Shown: positions 8,925-18,220 of the stretch, one piece after another
How the letters are laid out: every line of letters starts with the position of its first letter
How positions within the stretch are numbered: the first letter of the stretch is position 1
Origin: Roseicyclus sp.
GTDB lineage: Bacteria > Pseudomonadota > Alphaproteobacteria > Rhodobacterales > Rhodobacteraceae
Direction of reading: 5' to 3'
Length of the DNA stretch: 54,674 nt
NCBI RefSeq assembly: GCF_018402035.1
Contig: NZ_JAGYJN010000009.1
Location: 1 to 54,674, forward strand
Notes under the pieces: model-generated
Databases searched by the model: none
Told to the model about the DNA's origin: nothing
Seen by the model: only the letters and a program-made list of their open reading frames with translations
Translations under genes and position numbers: made by a program

Positions 8925-9998
8925 TTGCGTGACGGGTTTTCCGATAGCGATGCCAGCGCGGCCCTGTTGCCGTGGTATGATGCCCATGCGCGCGATCTGC
9001 CATGGCGGATTGCGCCTATGGCACTGGCGGGCGGTGCGCGGCCCGACCCCTACCGCGTTTGGCTGTCCGAGGTGATGCTGCAACAAACCACCGTGGCCGC
9101 CGTGCGCGGTTATTTCCACGAATTCACAACACGTTGGCCCGATGTAAGTGCTTTGGCCGCGGCCGAGGATGCAACGGTCATGGGCGCTTGGGCGGGGCTT
9201 GGCTATTATGCGCGGGCGCGCAACCTGTTGAAATGCGCCCGTGTCGTGGCCCAAGATCATGGCGGACGCTTTCCCAACGATGAGGCGGGGCTTTTGACCC
9301 TGCCCGGCATTGGCCCCTACACGGCCGCCGCCATCGCGGCGATTGCCTTTGACCGCCCGGCGGCGGTGATGGATGGCAATGTCGAGCGCGTGCTGGCGCG
9401 GCTTTTTGCGGTGCAAACACCGCTGCCAGTCGCGAAAACAGAGCTGAAAGCGCTGGCAGAGCGGCTGACCCCCGCCAAGCGGCCCGGCTGTTACGCGCAG
9501 GCGGTGATGGATCTGGGTGCCACGATCTGCACACCGCGCAACCCCGCCTGCGGTATCTGCCCCTTGCGCGCGATGTGCCGGGCCAGCGCCATGGGCATCG
9601 CTGCCGAACTGCCGCGCAAAATGCCCAAGAAACGGGTTCCGACACGGCTTGGCATCGCTTATCTTGTGCGGCGCGCCGATGGCGCGATGCTGCTTGAGAC
9701 ACGGCCCGAGACGGGGCTTTTGGGCGGCATGCTTGGCTGGCCCGGCAGCGATTGGGCCGAAACACCCCCGCTTGAGGTGCCGCCTATCGCCGCCGATTGG
9801 CACGATCCGGGGCTTGAGGTGCGCCATACCTTCACCCATTTCCACCTGCGGCTAGCGCTGCGGCTGGGGTCTGTCGGCCAAGATGCGACACCTGATCGCG
9901 GCGAATTTCACCCGCGCGCCATATTTCGGCCCGCAAACCTGCCTACAGTGATGCGCAAGGCGTGGGATCTGGCCCAAGGGGCATGGCCAGAGGATTGA
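8925..9998 (+). CDS. mutY: A/G-specific adenine DNA glycosylase
   Basis: MutY removes adenine mispaired with 8-oxoguanine. All hallmarks are visible in the 357 residues: LSEVMLQQT (47-55), the helix-hairpin-helix LPGIGPYTA (126-134), catalytic Asp150 in VMDGNV, and a 4Fe-4S cluster signature Cys202-x6-Cys209-x2-Cys212-x5-Cys218. A C-terminal NUDIX-like domain (about residues 240-350) would recognise 8-oxoG. The start appears to be a TTG at 8925, with GGGGGAG ten bases upstream. It is followed 54 bp later by alkB on the same strand. Confidence 0.95.
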   Translation: MRDGFSDSDASAALLPWYDAHARDLPWRIAPMALAGGARPDPYRVWLSEVMLQQTTVAAVRGYFHEFTTRWPDVSALAAAEDATVMGAWAGLGYYARARNLLKCARVVAQDHGGRFPNDEAGLLTLPGIGPYTAAAIAAIAFDRPAAVMDGNVERVLARLFAVQTPLPVAKTELKALAERLTPAKRPGCYAQAVMDLGATICTPRNPACGICPLRAMCRASAMGIAAELPRKMPKKRVPTRLGIAYLVRRADGAMLLETRPETGLLGGMLGWPGSDWAETPPLEVPPIAADWHDPGLEVRHTFTHFHLRLALRLGSVGQDATPDRGEFHPRAIFRPANLPTVMRKAWDLAQGAWPED

Positions 9999-10052
9999 CC
10001 AAAAGCCCCCCACGCGCAAAGCATCGCCAAAGGGTGAAAGGAAAGACCGGCC

Positions 10053-11186
10053 ATGATCCCCGCAGCACATGTCGCAAAATTTGCCCGCGCCCTGCCCTAT
10101 TGGATGTCGCTGGCGCTGTTTCCGCTGATTGCCTTTGTCGCCGGGCAAGGGGGCTGGTGGCTTATCGCGATGCCGCTGATGACATGGTGGCTGTTTAGCC
10201 TGCTTGATCTGGCCATTGGCCTCGATCTGGACAATGCCGACCCCACCACGCCCGAGGCTGATCTGTTTTGGTATCGGTTGGTGACGCTGGTGTGGTTCCC
10301 CCTCCAGCTTGTGACGATTTTCGCGTTGATCCATTTCGCCACGCACAGCGATACGCTGTCCACCGCCGAGGCCTTTGGCCTGTTTTTCGGGGTTGGCGTG
10401 CTTTCGGGCACCATTGGGATCAATTATTCCCATGAACTCATGCACCAATCAAACCGGTTGGAACGCTGGTTGGCCGATCTGCTGTTGGCAAGCGTGCTGT
10501 ATTCACATTTCCGCTCTGAACATCTGTTGGTCCATCACCGCTATGTCGGCACGACCCGCGACCCGGTGACCGCGCGCTACAACGAGGGGTTCTTTCGCTT
10601 TTTCCCCCGCGTGCTGCGCGACAGCTTGATCAGCGCATTTCACGCGGAAAAGGCGATGCTGGCGCGGCGCGGCAAGGCATGGGCAGACCCGGCAAACCCG
10701 TTTTGGCGCTACTGGCTGTTACAGGGGCTTTTCCTGATCTTGGCCTTTGCATTGGGCGGTTGGGTGGGGGTGGCGCTGTTCATCTTCCAAGCCGCCATCG
10801 CCGTGTGGCAGTTGGAATTGACCAATTACATCGAGCATTACGGGCTGACGCGCAAACATCTGGGCGAGGGCAAATATGAGCATGTCTTGCCACGCCATTC
10901 GTGGAATGCGGCGCACAAGGCGTCGAACTGGCTGTTGATCAATTTGCAGCGCCACTCCGACCATCATTACAAGCCAGACCGCCGCTTTCCGCTGTTGCAG
11001 AATTATGCCGAGGATGCCGCCCCACAGCTGCCATTCGGCTATCCGGTGATGACCATGGCCGCGATGATCCCGCCCTTGTGGCGGCGCGTCATGAACCCGC
11101 GCGTCAAGGCGTGGCGCCGCCAATTCTACCCCGAGATTTCGGATTGGACGCCCTATAACAAGGGTGCGCTGCCCGCCCCGCGCTAG
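10053..11186 (+). CDS. alkB: AlkB-type membrane alkane 1-monooxygenase (di-iron hydroxylase)
   Basis: This integral membrane di-iron enzyme of 377 residues would hydroxylate the terminal carbon of alkanes or related lipids. The histidine boxes are present in order: HELMH (127-131), EHLLVHH (156-162), and LQRHSDHH (298-305), with the AlkB signature NYIEHYG (258-264). The first box ends HELMHQ where many characterised enzymes have HELxHK. Several hydrophobic segments lie at about 18-36, 40-56, 77-95, 104-122 and 222-252. A GAAAGGAAAG ribosome site precedes the ATG. No rubredoxin, rubredoxin reductase or alcohol dehydrogenase is adjacent, so electron supply must come from elsewhere. Confidence 0.9.
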   Translation: MIPAAHVAKFARALPYWMSLALFPLIAFVAGQGGWWLIAMPLMTWWLFSLLDLAIGLDLDNADPTTPEADLFWYRLVTLVWFPLQLVTIFALIHFATHSDTLSTAEAFGLFFGVGVLSGTIGINYSHELMHQSNRLERWLADLLLASVLYSHFRSEHLLVHHRYVGTTRDPVTARYNEGFFRFFPRVLRDSLISAFHAEKAMLARRGKAWADPANPFWRYWLLQGLFLILAFALGGWVGVALFIFQAAIAVWQLELTNYIEHYGLTRKHLGEGKYEHVLPRHSWNAAHKASNWLLINLQRHSDHHYKPDRRFPLLQNYAEDAAPQLPFGYPVMTMAAMIPPLWRRVMNPRVKAWRRQFYPEISDWTPYNKGALPAPR

Positions 11187-11198
11187 CTTGCGATGGCG

Positions 11199-11780
11199 TC
11201 AAGCGCGCCCAGCCTGTGACGAAAGCGTCATGGGGGAAATGCCAAGGCTGGCCAGCCCCCCTTGCCATTTGGTGTCGTGATCGGTGGCAAAGACCAGATC
11301 GGGCGGGGCATCAGCGGTCAGCCAGCTATTCTCGCCGATCTCATCCTCAAGCTGGCCGGGGCCCCATCCGGCGTAGCCCAGCGCCATGAAGGCCCGCAAA
11401 GGGCCACGACCCGCCGCCATGTCACGCAAGATATCCGTCGATGCGCTCAGCGCGAAATCGGCATTGATCGCATGATGTTCTGCATCATCGGACCGATATT
11501 CGGTGCTGTGCAGCACAAAGCCACGGCGCATATCGACGGGTCCGCCGTAGCAGACCGTCAGATCGGGGGTATTTGCCTGTCGTGCAATCCCCAATTGCCC
11601 AAGAATATTGGAAAAGCCGATATCGGACATCGGCTTGTTCAAGATCAGGCCCATCGCCCCTTCGGCGGAATGGCTGCATAGCAACACGACACCGCCATGA
11701 AAGCGTGGATCGGCCAGATCGGGCATCGCGATCAACAGCTTTCCGGTCAGATCAGCAAAGGAGGCGGTGGTGTTCGTCAT
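11199..11780 (-). CDS. YqgE/AlgH family protein
   Basis: The 193-residue product matches the YqgE/AlgH family: LTGKLLIAMPDLADPRF near the N-terminus, then GAMGLILNKPM, and CYGGPVDMRRGFVLHS. The family is widespread; its biochemical function is not firmly established, although AlgH was named as a regulator of alginate synthesis in Pseudomonas. I start at the ATG at 11780 because homologous sequence begins there; the open frame continues 32 residues upstream. It ends 12 bp from the convergent alkB stop. Confidence 0.9.
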   Translation of the reverse strand: MTNTTASFADLTGKLLIAMPDLADPRFHGGVVLLCSHSAEGAMGLILNKPMSDIGFSNILGQLGIARQANTPDLTVCYGGPVDMRRGFVLHSTEYRSDDAEHHAINADFALSASTDILRDMAAGRGPLRAFMALGYAGWGPGQLEDEIGENSWLTADAPPDLVFATDHDTKWQGGLASLGISPMTLSSQAGRA

Positions 11781-11905
11781 GGCACAAAGGATGGGGCTTT
11801 GCCCTGCCATGATCAAGCGATACGCGCGACAAGATCGCCACAGACACGCGCGCGTCGCCAAAACGTGACTTTCCATTTCAGCGCCAAGTTTCTAGCTCCC
11901 ATGGG

Positions 11906-12730
11906 ATGAAGATTGCAGCACAAAGATATCTCGCCCTTGTGATCGCGCTTGGCCTGTTTTGGGGCGCAGGCGCGGCACGGGCCGAGTTTCAGGGGCAATC
12001 CGTGGCCGATGTGGTCACGGTGTCGTTTTTGCCCGGTTGGCGACTGGCCGATGGCAACCATATGGCCGCGATCCGGATCGATCTTGCACCGGGGTGGAAG
12101 ACTTATTGGCGCGCACCGGGCGAAGGTGGGGTGCCAACGCTGATCCATCTCGACGAAAATGGCGCGGTCCGCGATGTGCTTATCCATTGGCCAAGGCCCG
12201 ATGTTTTCGTGATCAACGGCATGCGCTCGATTGGCTATAAGGACAGTGTGATTTTACCCTTGGAGTTCATCCTTGGCGCAGCGGGCGAGGTCGCGATTGC
12301 AGGGCGTGTTGATATGGGCGTCTGCCTTGATGTCTGCATCCCCGTCACGCTGGATTTGACCGGCCGCTTACCTATGGTCACGCAACGCAGTGCGGCGATT
12401 GTCGCAGCGCTGGCTGACCGGCCCCTGACCGCCGCAGAGGCCGGTGCCGGCACGGCGCGCTGCCAACTCACCCCGATCTCGGATGGGCTGCGGGTCAGCG
12501 TCTCTATCGCGTTGCCGATGACGGGCGATCTGGAAACCGTGGTGATCGAGCATCGCGATCCGGGCATGTGGGTGTCGGAAACCATGACGCGGCGCGATGG
12601 CATGACCATTTCGGCCACCGCCGATATCGTGCCGCCCCATCACGGGGCCTTTGCACTGAACAGGCGCGATCTACGCTTTAGCGTGATCGGCGCGCAGATG
12701 GCGGTCGAGCTTGAGGGCTGCCAAGGTTAG
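11906..12730 (+). CDS. Periplasmic DsbD N-terminal-domain-like protein
   Basis: The product is 274 residues with a signal peptide (hydrophobic 8-21, cleavage probably after ARA at 26). The remainder resembles the periplasmic N-terminal alpha domain of the disulfide reductase DsbD: APGWKTYWRAPGEGG (61-75) and a conserved pair of cysteines in GVCLDVCIPV (Cys140, Cys144). The membrane and C-terminal thioredoxin domains of full DsbD are absent. It may accept electrons from a CcdA-type membrane partner encoded elsewhere and pass them to cytochrome c maturation or other oxidised proteins. It is divergent from yqgE and convergent with the RND gene, with 3 bp between stops. Confidence 0.82.
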   Translation: MKIAAQRYLALVIALGLFWGAGAARAEFQGQSVADVVTVSFLPGWRLADGNHMAAIRIDLAPGWKTYWRAPGEGGVPTLIHLDENGAVRDVLIHWPRPDVFVINGMRSIGYKDSVILPLEFILGAAGEVAIAGRVDMGVCLDVCIPVTLDLTGRLPMVTQRSAAIVAALADRPLTAAEAGAGTARCQLTPISDGLRVSVSIALPMTGDLETVVIEHRDPGMWVSETMTRRDGMTISATADIVPPHHGAFALNRRDLRFSVIGAQMAVELEGCQG

Positions 12731-12733
12731 CGC

Positions 12734-15700
12734 TTAGGCAGAGCGTGCCTTGGCGCGCTGCATCAGCATGATGGCCCCCGCCCAAGCCAATACGCACAGC
12801 AGCGCCGCACCCGCGACAAAGACACCAAAGGCCGCCCATGTGCCATCGGCCAACCCGGCCAATGGGCCCACCATGCCACCGCCCCAAATCGCGCCGCCCA
12901 AGGTCGCGGCGAACAGGGCCAGCAGGGCCAGCGCCAATCCGCCGATGCCCAGCGCCACACCGCGTTGACGGCGCATGGCGCCCAAGGCGCGACGCAGCGC
13001 GGTGAATTGCTTACCGATGTCTTGCTGCATCGCCATGATCGCGGGCACGACCAAAAGCACGATCAACATCCCGAAACCCAAACCATAGACCAGCGTGATC
13101 ACCGTGGGCTTAAGGAATTGCGCATCCGAGGAAGTCTCGTAAAGAAGCGGCGCAAGACCCAGAACCGTGGTGAGCGTGGTCAACAGCACCGGGCGCAAAC
13201 GGTCGCAGGTACCATCGATGATCGCGGGGATCAGCCCACGCTCTTCGGCATATTCATCGACGGTTGTTACCAAAACGATGGAGTCGTTGATGATAATCCC
13301 CGTCATCCCGATCAGGCCAACGACCGTGAACAGCGATAAGGGCACATCCCAAAGCGCATGACCCCAGATCGCACCGACAAGGCCAAAGGGAATGATCGCC
13401 ATCACCACCATGGGGCGGGTCCAGCTTGCGAAAATCCACGCCAGCACAAGGTAGATCCCAAGCAGGCACAAGATAAAGCCAGTCATCGCATCGCCAAGGA
13501 ATTCTTGTTCTTGCTCGGCAAGCCCTGCCAGACGCGTCGCCACGCCATAGCGCTCTTCGATCTGCGGGATCAGCACATCGCGCAACTCGGTCATGATCTC
13601 TTCGGCGCGCACCGGGTCATCTTCGGACAAATCGCCCGTGACGGAAATCAGCCGCACGCCATTCTCGCGCTGGATGGTGGAAAAGCCCTGCCGCGCGGTG
13701 ACGGTCACGATATCGGCCAGCGGCACATATTGCCCCGAGGCCGACCGCAACAGCGTGCGGTCAAGGAAATCGGCGGTCAGCTCGTCCTTGGGCATTTCCA
13801 CGCGGATGGTGGCGGTGCGCGGCCCATCGGGGAAACTGGCCGCCTCGATCCCGCCCAACCGGTCGCGCAAAACCCGGCCCAATGTCCCGATCTCAAAGCC
13901 AAGCGCCGCCCCTTGCGGCGTTAATTCAAGGCTCAATTCCTCGCGGTCATAGGCCATGCTGTCTTCCAGCCCCGAAACCTCGGCAAAGCGGGCAAGCTGG
14001 GTTTGCAGGCTGATCGCCGCGTCTTTCAATGTTTGGGTATCGGCGCCGAAAATCTGCACATCGATGGAATCACCACCGGGGCCGCCACGGAACCCACGGA
14101 AACTGACGGTTTCGGTCAGCGGAAGCTGGCGCACCTCATCTTGTAGCTCGGAAACAAAGGCGAAGGAGGAATAGGGGCGCAGATCGGCATCGATCAACTC
14201 AATCGCGATAGAGCCCAACAGATCGGCATCCTTGTTCTCGACACCCGACAGCCCGCCACCTGTGTTGCCACCGATCTCGGCCACGACATAGACCAGCGGA
14301 TTGGTGCCATGCTCGGCCTCATAGCGGGCGGCGACGGCTTCGGTCGCGCGCTGCATTTCGCGCATCATGGCAAGGCTGTCATTGCGGTCGGCCGCATCGA
14401 GCATGGCGAAATTGCCGGTCACGGACGACAATTCCGGCGCGTTGAAAAAGCGCCAGACGACATCGCCGCGCAAAAAGCTGGCCGCTTGCGTCGCCAACAA
14501 AAAGATCATCGCCGCCAAGACCGGGTAGCGCGCCACAACGACAAAGCGCATCACTGGGCGAAAGGCCGTCTGCTTGACCCAATCAAAGCCGCGATTGACC
14601 ACCCGCGAAGGCAGATCATACCAATGCGTCTTGGCCGAATGGGCCAGCGCGTGGGCCATGTGATTGGGCAAGATCAAGAAGCATTCCACAAGGCTCGCGA
14701 TCAAGACCACGATGACGGTAAAGGGGATATCGGCGATCAAGCTGCCAAAACGCCCACCAATCGCGGTCAGCGCGGCAAAGGCCAGCACGGTGGTCACAGT
14801 GGCCGAGAACACCGGGGCGGCCATGCGGCGGGCGGCGGTTTCGGCGGCGGTGACAGGATCTTCGCCCAAGTTTCGGGCGCGGTAATCGGCATGCTCACCC
14901 ACGACGATGGCGTCATCGACGACGATCCCCAGCGTGATGATCAGCGCGAATAGCGAGATCATGTTGATCGTCAGCCCCGCCGCCCACATCAACGCAATCG
15001 CCGCCAGCAGCGCCACAGGAATACCCGCCGCCACCCAAAATGCCGTGCGCGCATTGAGAAACAGGAACAACAGGCCCACGACCAGTGCCAAACCCAAAAG
15101 GGCGTTATCGAGCAAGATATTGATCCGGCCCGTGATCGCCTCGGCGCGGGTGCGGATCAGGTCGATGGTGGTGCCGCTGGGCAGCGTCGCCTCCATCTCG
15201 GTGGCGACTTGTTCAACAAGCGCCTGAATGGCGATGGCATCGCCATCTTCCGAGCGGTCCACACGAATGGTTATGGCGGGGTTCTCGCCCACGAAATAGG
15301 CGCGCTCGCGGTCCACGCCTTCGGTGCGGACGGTGGCGACATCGCCCACGCGTAGCGTCGACCCATCGGCATTGGTGCGCAACGACAGTGCCGCAATCTC
15401 GGCGGCGCTGCGCTGGGCGGCACCTGTGCGGATACGCGCATTGGCACTATCGACATCCCCCGCAGGTGCCGTCGTGGCGGCCGCGGCGATGACGCTGGCG
15501 ATGTCGGACATGGCGATATCGTGGCGGATCAACGCGGCAGGCGAAACCTCGACCACGGTTTGCGGTGCGGCAACACCGCGAATGGTGGTGCGCGTCACAC
15601 CGACAGCGAATAGCCGGGCGGCGAACTCATCGGCGAAACGGCCAAGCTGGGCGGGTTCCACCGGGCCTGTGATCACCACATCGGTGACATTGTCCCACCA

Positions 15701-16117
15701 CGACCCGCGCCTGACCGAGGGGTCATCGGCATCTTCGGGCAAATCAGAGACAGCATCGAGTGCGGCCTGCACCTCATCGGCGGCGCGTCCCATATCCCAG
15801 CCGGGCTCAAATTCCACCCCGATCGAGGCGCGCCCTTCGCGGCTGGAGGCATCGGTCGCAACCACACCCGGCACCAGCAAAAGCGCAGGCTCAAGAATGG
15901 CGACAATGCCCTCGTCCACATCCTCGGCACCGGCACCTGACCAGCCGATGACAATATTGATCTCGTCCGAGATGACATCGGGAAAGAACTGCGCACGCAT
16001 CTGCGGGATAGCCGCCAGACCTGCGACCACCAGCAGCATAAGCAAAAGGTTTGCGGCTGTGCGGTGTCGGGTAAAGTAGCTCAAGATACCGGCGCCGCCG
16101 GGGGGAAGGCTGCGCAT
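12734..16117 (-). CDS. RND family efflux transporter, inner-membrane permease
   Basis: This 1127-residue protein has the layout of the AcrB/MdtB-type resistance-nodulation-division family: one N-terminal membrane helix (about 18-36), a large periplasmic region with QFFPDV, a membrane block with the proton-relay motif GIVVDDAIVVGEH, a second periplasmic loop and a second membrane block. It would export drugs or envelope-toxic compounds by proton antiport. It is longer than the usual 1030-1050 residues: after the last canonical helix there is an extension of roughly 90 residues with two further hydrophobic segments. It follows its adaptor gene by 4 bp. No outer-membrane channel gene is adjacent. 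Confidence 0.93.
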   Translation of the reverse strand: MRSLPPGGAGILSYFTRHRTAANLLLMLLVVAGLAAIPQMRAQFFPDVISDEINIVIGWSGAGAEDVDEGIVAILEPALLLVPGVVATDASSREGRASIGVEFEPGWDMGRAADEVQAALDAVSDLPEDADDPSVRRGSWWDNVTDVVITGPVEPAQLGRFADEFAARLFAVGVTRTTIRGVAAPQTVVEVSPAALIRHDIAMSDIASVIAAAATTAPAGDVDSANARIRTGAAQRSAAEIAALSLRTNADGSTLRVGDVATVRTEGVDRERAYFVGENPAITIRVDRSEDGDAIAIQALVEQVATEMEATLPSGTTIDLIRTRAEAITGRINILLDNALLGLALVVGLLFLFLNARTAFWVAAGIPVALLAAIALMWAAGLTINMISLFALIITLGIVVDDAIVVGEHADYRARNLGEDPVTAAETAARRMAAPVFSATVTTVLAFAALTAIGGRFGSLIADIPFTVIVVLIASLVECFLILPNHMAHALAHSAKTHWYDLPSRVVNRGFDWVKQTAFRPVMRFVVVARYPVLAAMIFLLATQAASFLRGDVVWRFFNAPELSSVTGNFAMLDAADRNDSLAMMREMQRATEAVAARYEAEHGTNPLVYVVAEIGGNTGGGLSGVENKDADLLGSIAIELIDADLRPYSSFAFVSELQDEVRQLPLTETVSFRGFRGGPGGDSIDVQIFGADTQTLKDAAISLQTQLARFAEVSGLEDSMAYDREELSLELTPQGAALGFEIGTLGRVLRDRLGGIEAASFPDGPRTATIRVEMPKDELTADFLDRTLLRSASGQYVPLADIVTVTARQGFSTIQRENGVRLISVTGDLSEDDPVRAEEIMTELRDVLIPQIEERYGVATRLAGLAEQEQEFLGDAMTGFILCLLGIYLVLAWIFASWTRPMVVMAIIPFGLVGAIWGHALWDVPLSLFTVVGLIGMTGIIINDSIVLVTTVDEYAEERGLIPAIIDGTCDRLRPVLLTTLTTVLGLAPLLYETSSDAQFLKPTVITLVYGLGFGMLIVLLVVPAIMAMQQDIGKQFTALRRALGAMRRQRGVALGIGGLALALLALFAATLGGAIWGGGMVGPLAGLADGTWAAFGVFVAGAALLCVLAWAGAIMLMQRAKARSA

Positions 16118-16121
16118 CGGT

Positions 16122-17585
16122 CTAACTTCCCATCCGGCTTTCGATGCGCGCGACCATCTGCGCTGGCACCTCGTCTTGCGACAATTGGTTGAGCATATTG
16201 GCCTTCACATCGGCTGGGATATAGCCGTTGGCCTCGACAAAGGCGATCAGCCGTGCCCGGCGCTCGGGGTCAAGCGCGATGGTCTGCGGTGCCTCGGGCG
16301 GGGCTTCACCGCTCTCGGCCTCGCGGATCGGGTTGATGCGGATACCGTCGCCCAAAACCGGGGTGCGGGCCAAAACCACCTCGCGCCCATCCAGACCCGG
16401 CGCGCGCACAAGCACATCATCGCCTTGGCGGCGCAACAGCGTCACGGCCACGGATTGCAGCCGATCTTCATCGCCCAGCACAAGGATACGCCCATCCGAG
16501 CCATAGGCCGTCGCCGGAAGCCGCGCGACACCGTCAAGCGGCGGCTCTTCCAGTTCGACGCGCACGAAATCGCCCACGCGCAAACCACGCGGCACATCGA
16601 TACTGGCAAACAAAAGCCGCCCCGATTGCCCCGCTTCGACCGCACCGCTTTCGCGGGTCAACTTCGCAGTCGAGGCCAGATCCATACCGAAAACATCCAA
16701 GATCACCCGCACATTGGCATCGGGCAATGTCGCGCCATCGCGCAAAAGCTGCGCGTATTGGGCGGTCGAAATGCGAAAGGCGACCTCAAGCGCGTCTGGG
16801 TCGATCAGGCGCGCGATCTGTTCGTTGCGGTTGACCAAGCGCCCCTCGACCAGCGTGACGCCGGACAAAACGCCATCGAACTCGGCGCGTAGCACTGTAT
16901 CAGCGCGCGCGCGTTCGGCATCGGCCAAGGCGATGGCGCGACGCTCAAGCGCTGTTTCGGCCTGTGCCAGCCGGGCCTCGGCCTGCGCCAGCGCTTGGCG
17001 ACGCGACAAGACCGCTTGCGCGGCGTTTGCGGCGGCAAGCTCGGCGGTTTCGACGGAGGCCGCACTTCCGACACCACGCGACAGCAGATCATTCTGCCGG
17101 TCCAAGGCACGATCGCGCAGTTCGGCCTGACGGCGCGCGGCGGCGACATCTTCACCCGCAAGACCCACAGCGCGGGCCGCATCGGCCAGTTCAGCCTCAG
17201 CATCGCGCAGATTAGTGCGCGCACTGGCCAAGGCGCTGTCGGCCTGCGTCGGGTCGATGCGCATCAAGACCTCGCCTGCCGCGACCGCGCCACCCTCCTC
17301 AAAACTGGGGGAAAGCGCGATCACTGTCCCCTCGGCGGGGGCGCGCAATTCGAGCGTGCGGCGCGAGCGGATTTCGCCAAAAGCGGTCAAGATCGGCGTT
17401 TGCGCCCCGATCACGATAGGCGCGACCTCAGCCGAGAAAACCCGCTCACGCGCGGGCATGCTGCCGCCACCGCCCGACATGCGATCTTGGATGGCACTGA
17501 AAATCGTCTGACCCGCCATGGCCAATAGGCCAAGCGTCACAGCAAATAGGAAAAGCCCGGTCAGGGCACGGCGGAAAAAGCGCAT
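16122..17585 (-). CDS. RND efflux periplasmic adaptor (membrane fusion protein)
   Basis: The 487-residue protein is the periplasmic partner of the downstream RND pump. It has an N-terminal anchor (7-27), a lipoyl/barrel-sandwich segment (ILTAFGEIRSRRTLELRAPAEG), a long alanine-, glutamine- and glutamate-rich alpha-helical hairpin (about 115-225) that should form a coiled coil, and beta-barrel and membrane-proximal domains. It bridges the pump and an outer-membrane channel. It is the first gene of a two-gene operon. Confidence 0.92.
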   Translation of the reverse strand: MRFFRRALTGLFLFAVTLGLLAMAGQTIFSAIQDRMSGGGGSMPARERVFSAEVAPIVIGAQTPILTAFGEIRSRRTLELRAPAEGTVIALSPSFEEGGAVAAGEVLMRIDPTQADSALASARTNLRDAEAELADAARAVGLAGEDVAAARRQAELRDRALDRQNDLLSRGVGSAASVETAELAAANAAQAVLSRRQALAQAEARLAQAETALERRAIALADAERARADTVLRAEFDGVLSGVTLVEGRLVNRNEQIARLIDPDALEVAFRISTAQYAQLLRDGATLPDANVRVILDVFGMDLASTAKLTRESGAVEAGQSGRLLFASIDVPRGLRVGDFVRVELEEPPLDGVARLPATAYGSDGRILVLGDEDRLQSVAVTLLRRQGDDVLVRAPGLDGREVVLARTPVLGDGIRINPIREAESGEAPPEAPQTIALDPERRARLIAFVEANGYIPADVKANMLNQLSQDEVPAQMVARIESRMGS

Positions 17586-17615
17586 AATTGGCTGCCTTTA
17601 GGGGTCGCTTGGTCT

Positions 17616-17643
17616 AAGATAGGCACGAAAACCGAATGGGCAA
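17616..17643 (-). promoter_or_regulatory. Candidate promoter of the RND efflux operon
   Basis: On the minus strand TTGCCC (17638-17643) and TATCTT (17616-17621) are 16 bp apart, 30 bp upstream of the adaptor ATG. This is a moderate sigma-70-like match in the 92-bp gap after moaB. No operator-like palindrome is evident. Confidence 0.35.
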
Positions 17644-17677
17644 AAACATCGATGCAGCGGTTACACGATGCATCCGC

Positions 17678-18220
17678 CTATTTCCGTCGCAGATGCTCAT
17701 CAAGCCGTGGCAGGATCTCGACGAAATTGCAGGGGCGATGGCGATAATCAAGCTGGAACGCTAAGATTTCGTCCCACGCATCGCGGCAGGCACCGCTTGA
17801 GCCGGGCAGCGCAAAAAGATAGGTGCCACCCGCGACACCACCTGTGGCGCGCGATTGCACGGCCGATGTGCCGATCTTTTGCATCGAGATCATGGTGAAC
17901 ACCGTGGCAAAAGCCTCGATCTCTTTTTCATAGACGTCGCGATGCGCCTCGACCGTGACATCGCGCCCGGTCAGCCCGGTGCCGCCCGTGGTCAAGATCA
18001 CATCGATCCCCGGATCGGCCACCCAAGCGCGCAATTGATCTGCGATGGCGGCGCGTTCATCGCGCAGCATGTGGCGCGCGGCCAGAATATGACCCGCCGT
18101 GGTCAGCCGTTCGACCAAGAGATCGCCGGATTTGTCCTCGGCCATGCTCCGGGTATCGGACACCGCCAGAACGGCGATGCGGACGGGATGGAAAGGGCGG
18201 GTTTCGTCGATACGGCTCAT
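17678..18220 (-). CDS. moaB: Molybdenum cofactor biosynthesis protein B
   Basis: MoaB belongs to the MogA/MoaB family that adenylylates molybdopterin before metal insertion. The 180-residue protein has the nucleotide/pterin-binding motif TTGGTGLTGRDVT (77-89) and the C-terminal ATGGVAGGTYLFALPGSSGA region. Its ATG overlaps the stop of the uracil-DNA glycosylase gene (ATGA), so the two are cotranscribed. Other molybdopterin genes (moaD, moaE) lie about 11 kb away. Confidence 0.93.
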   Translation of the reverse strand: MSRIDETRPFHPVRIAVLAVSDTRSMAEDKSGDLLVERLTTAGHILAARHMLRDERAAIADQLRAWVADPGIDVILTTGGTGLTGRDVTVEAHRDVYEKEIEAFATVFTMISMQKIGTSAVQSRATGGVAGGTYLFALPGSSGACRDAWDEILAFQLDYRHRPCNFVEILPRLDEHLRRK

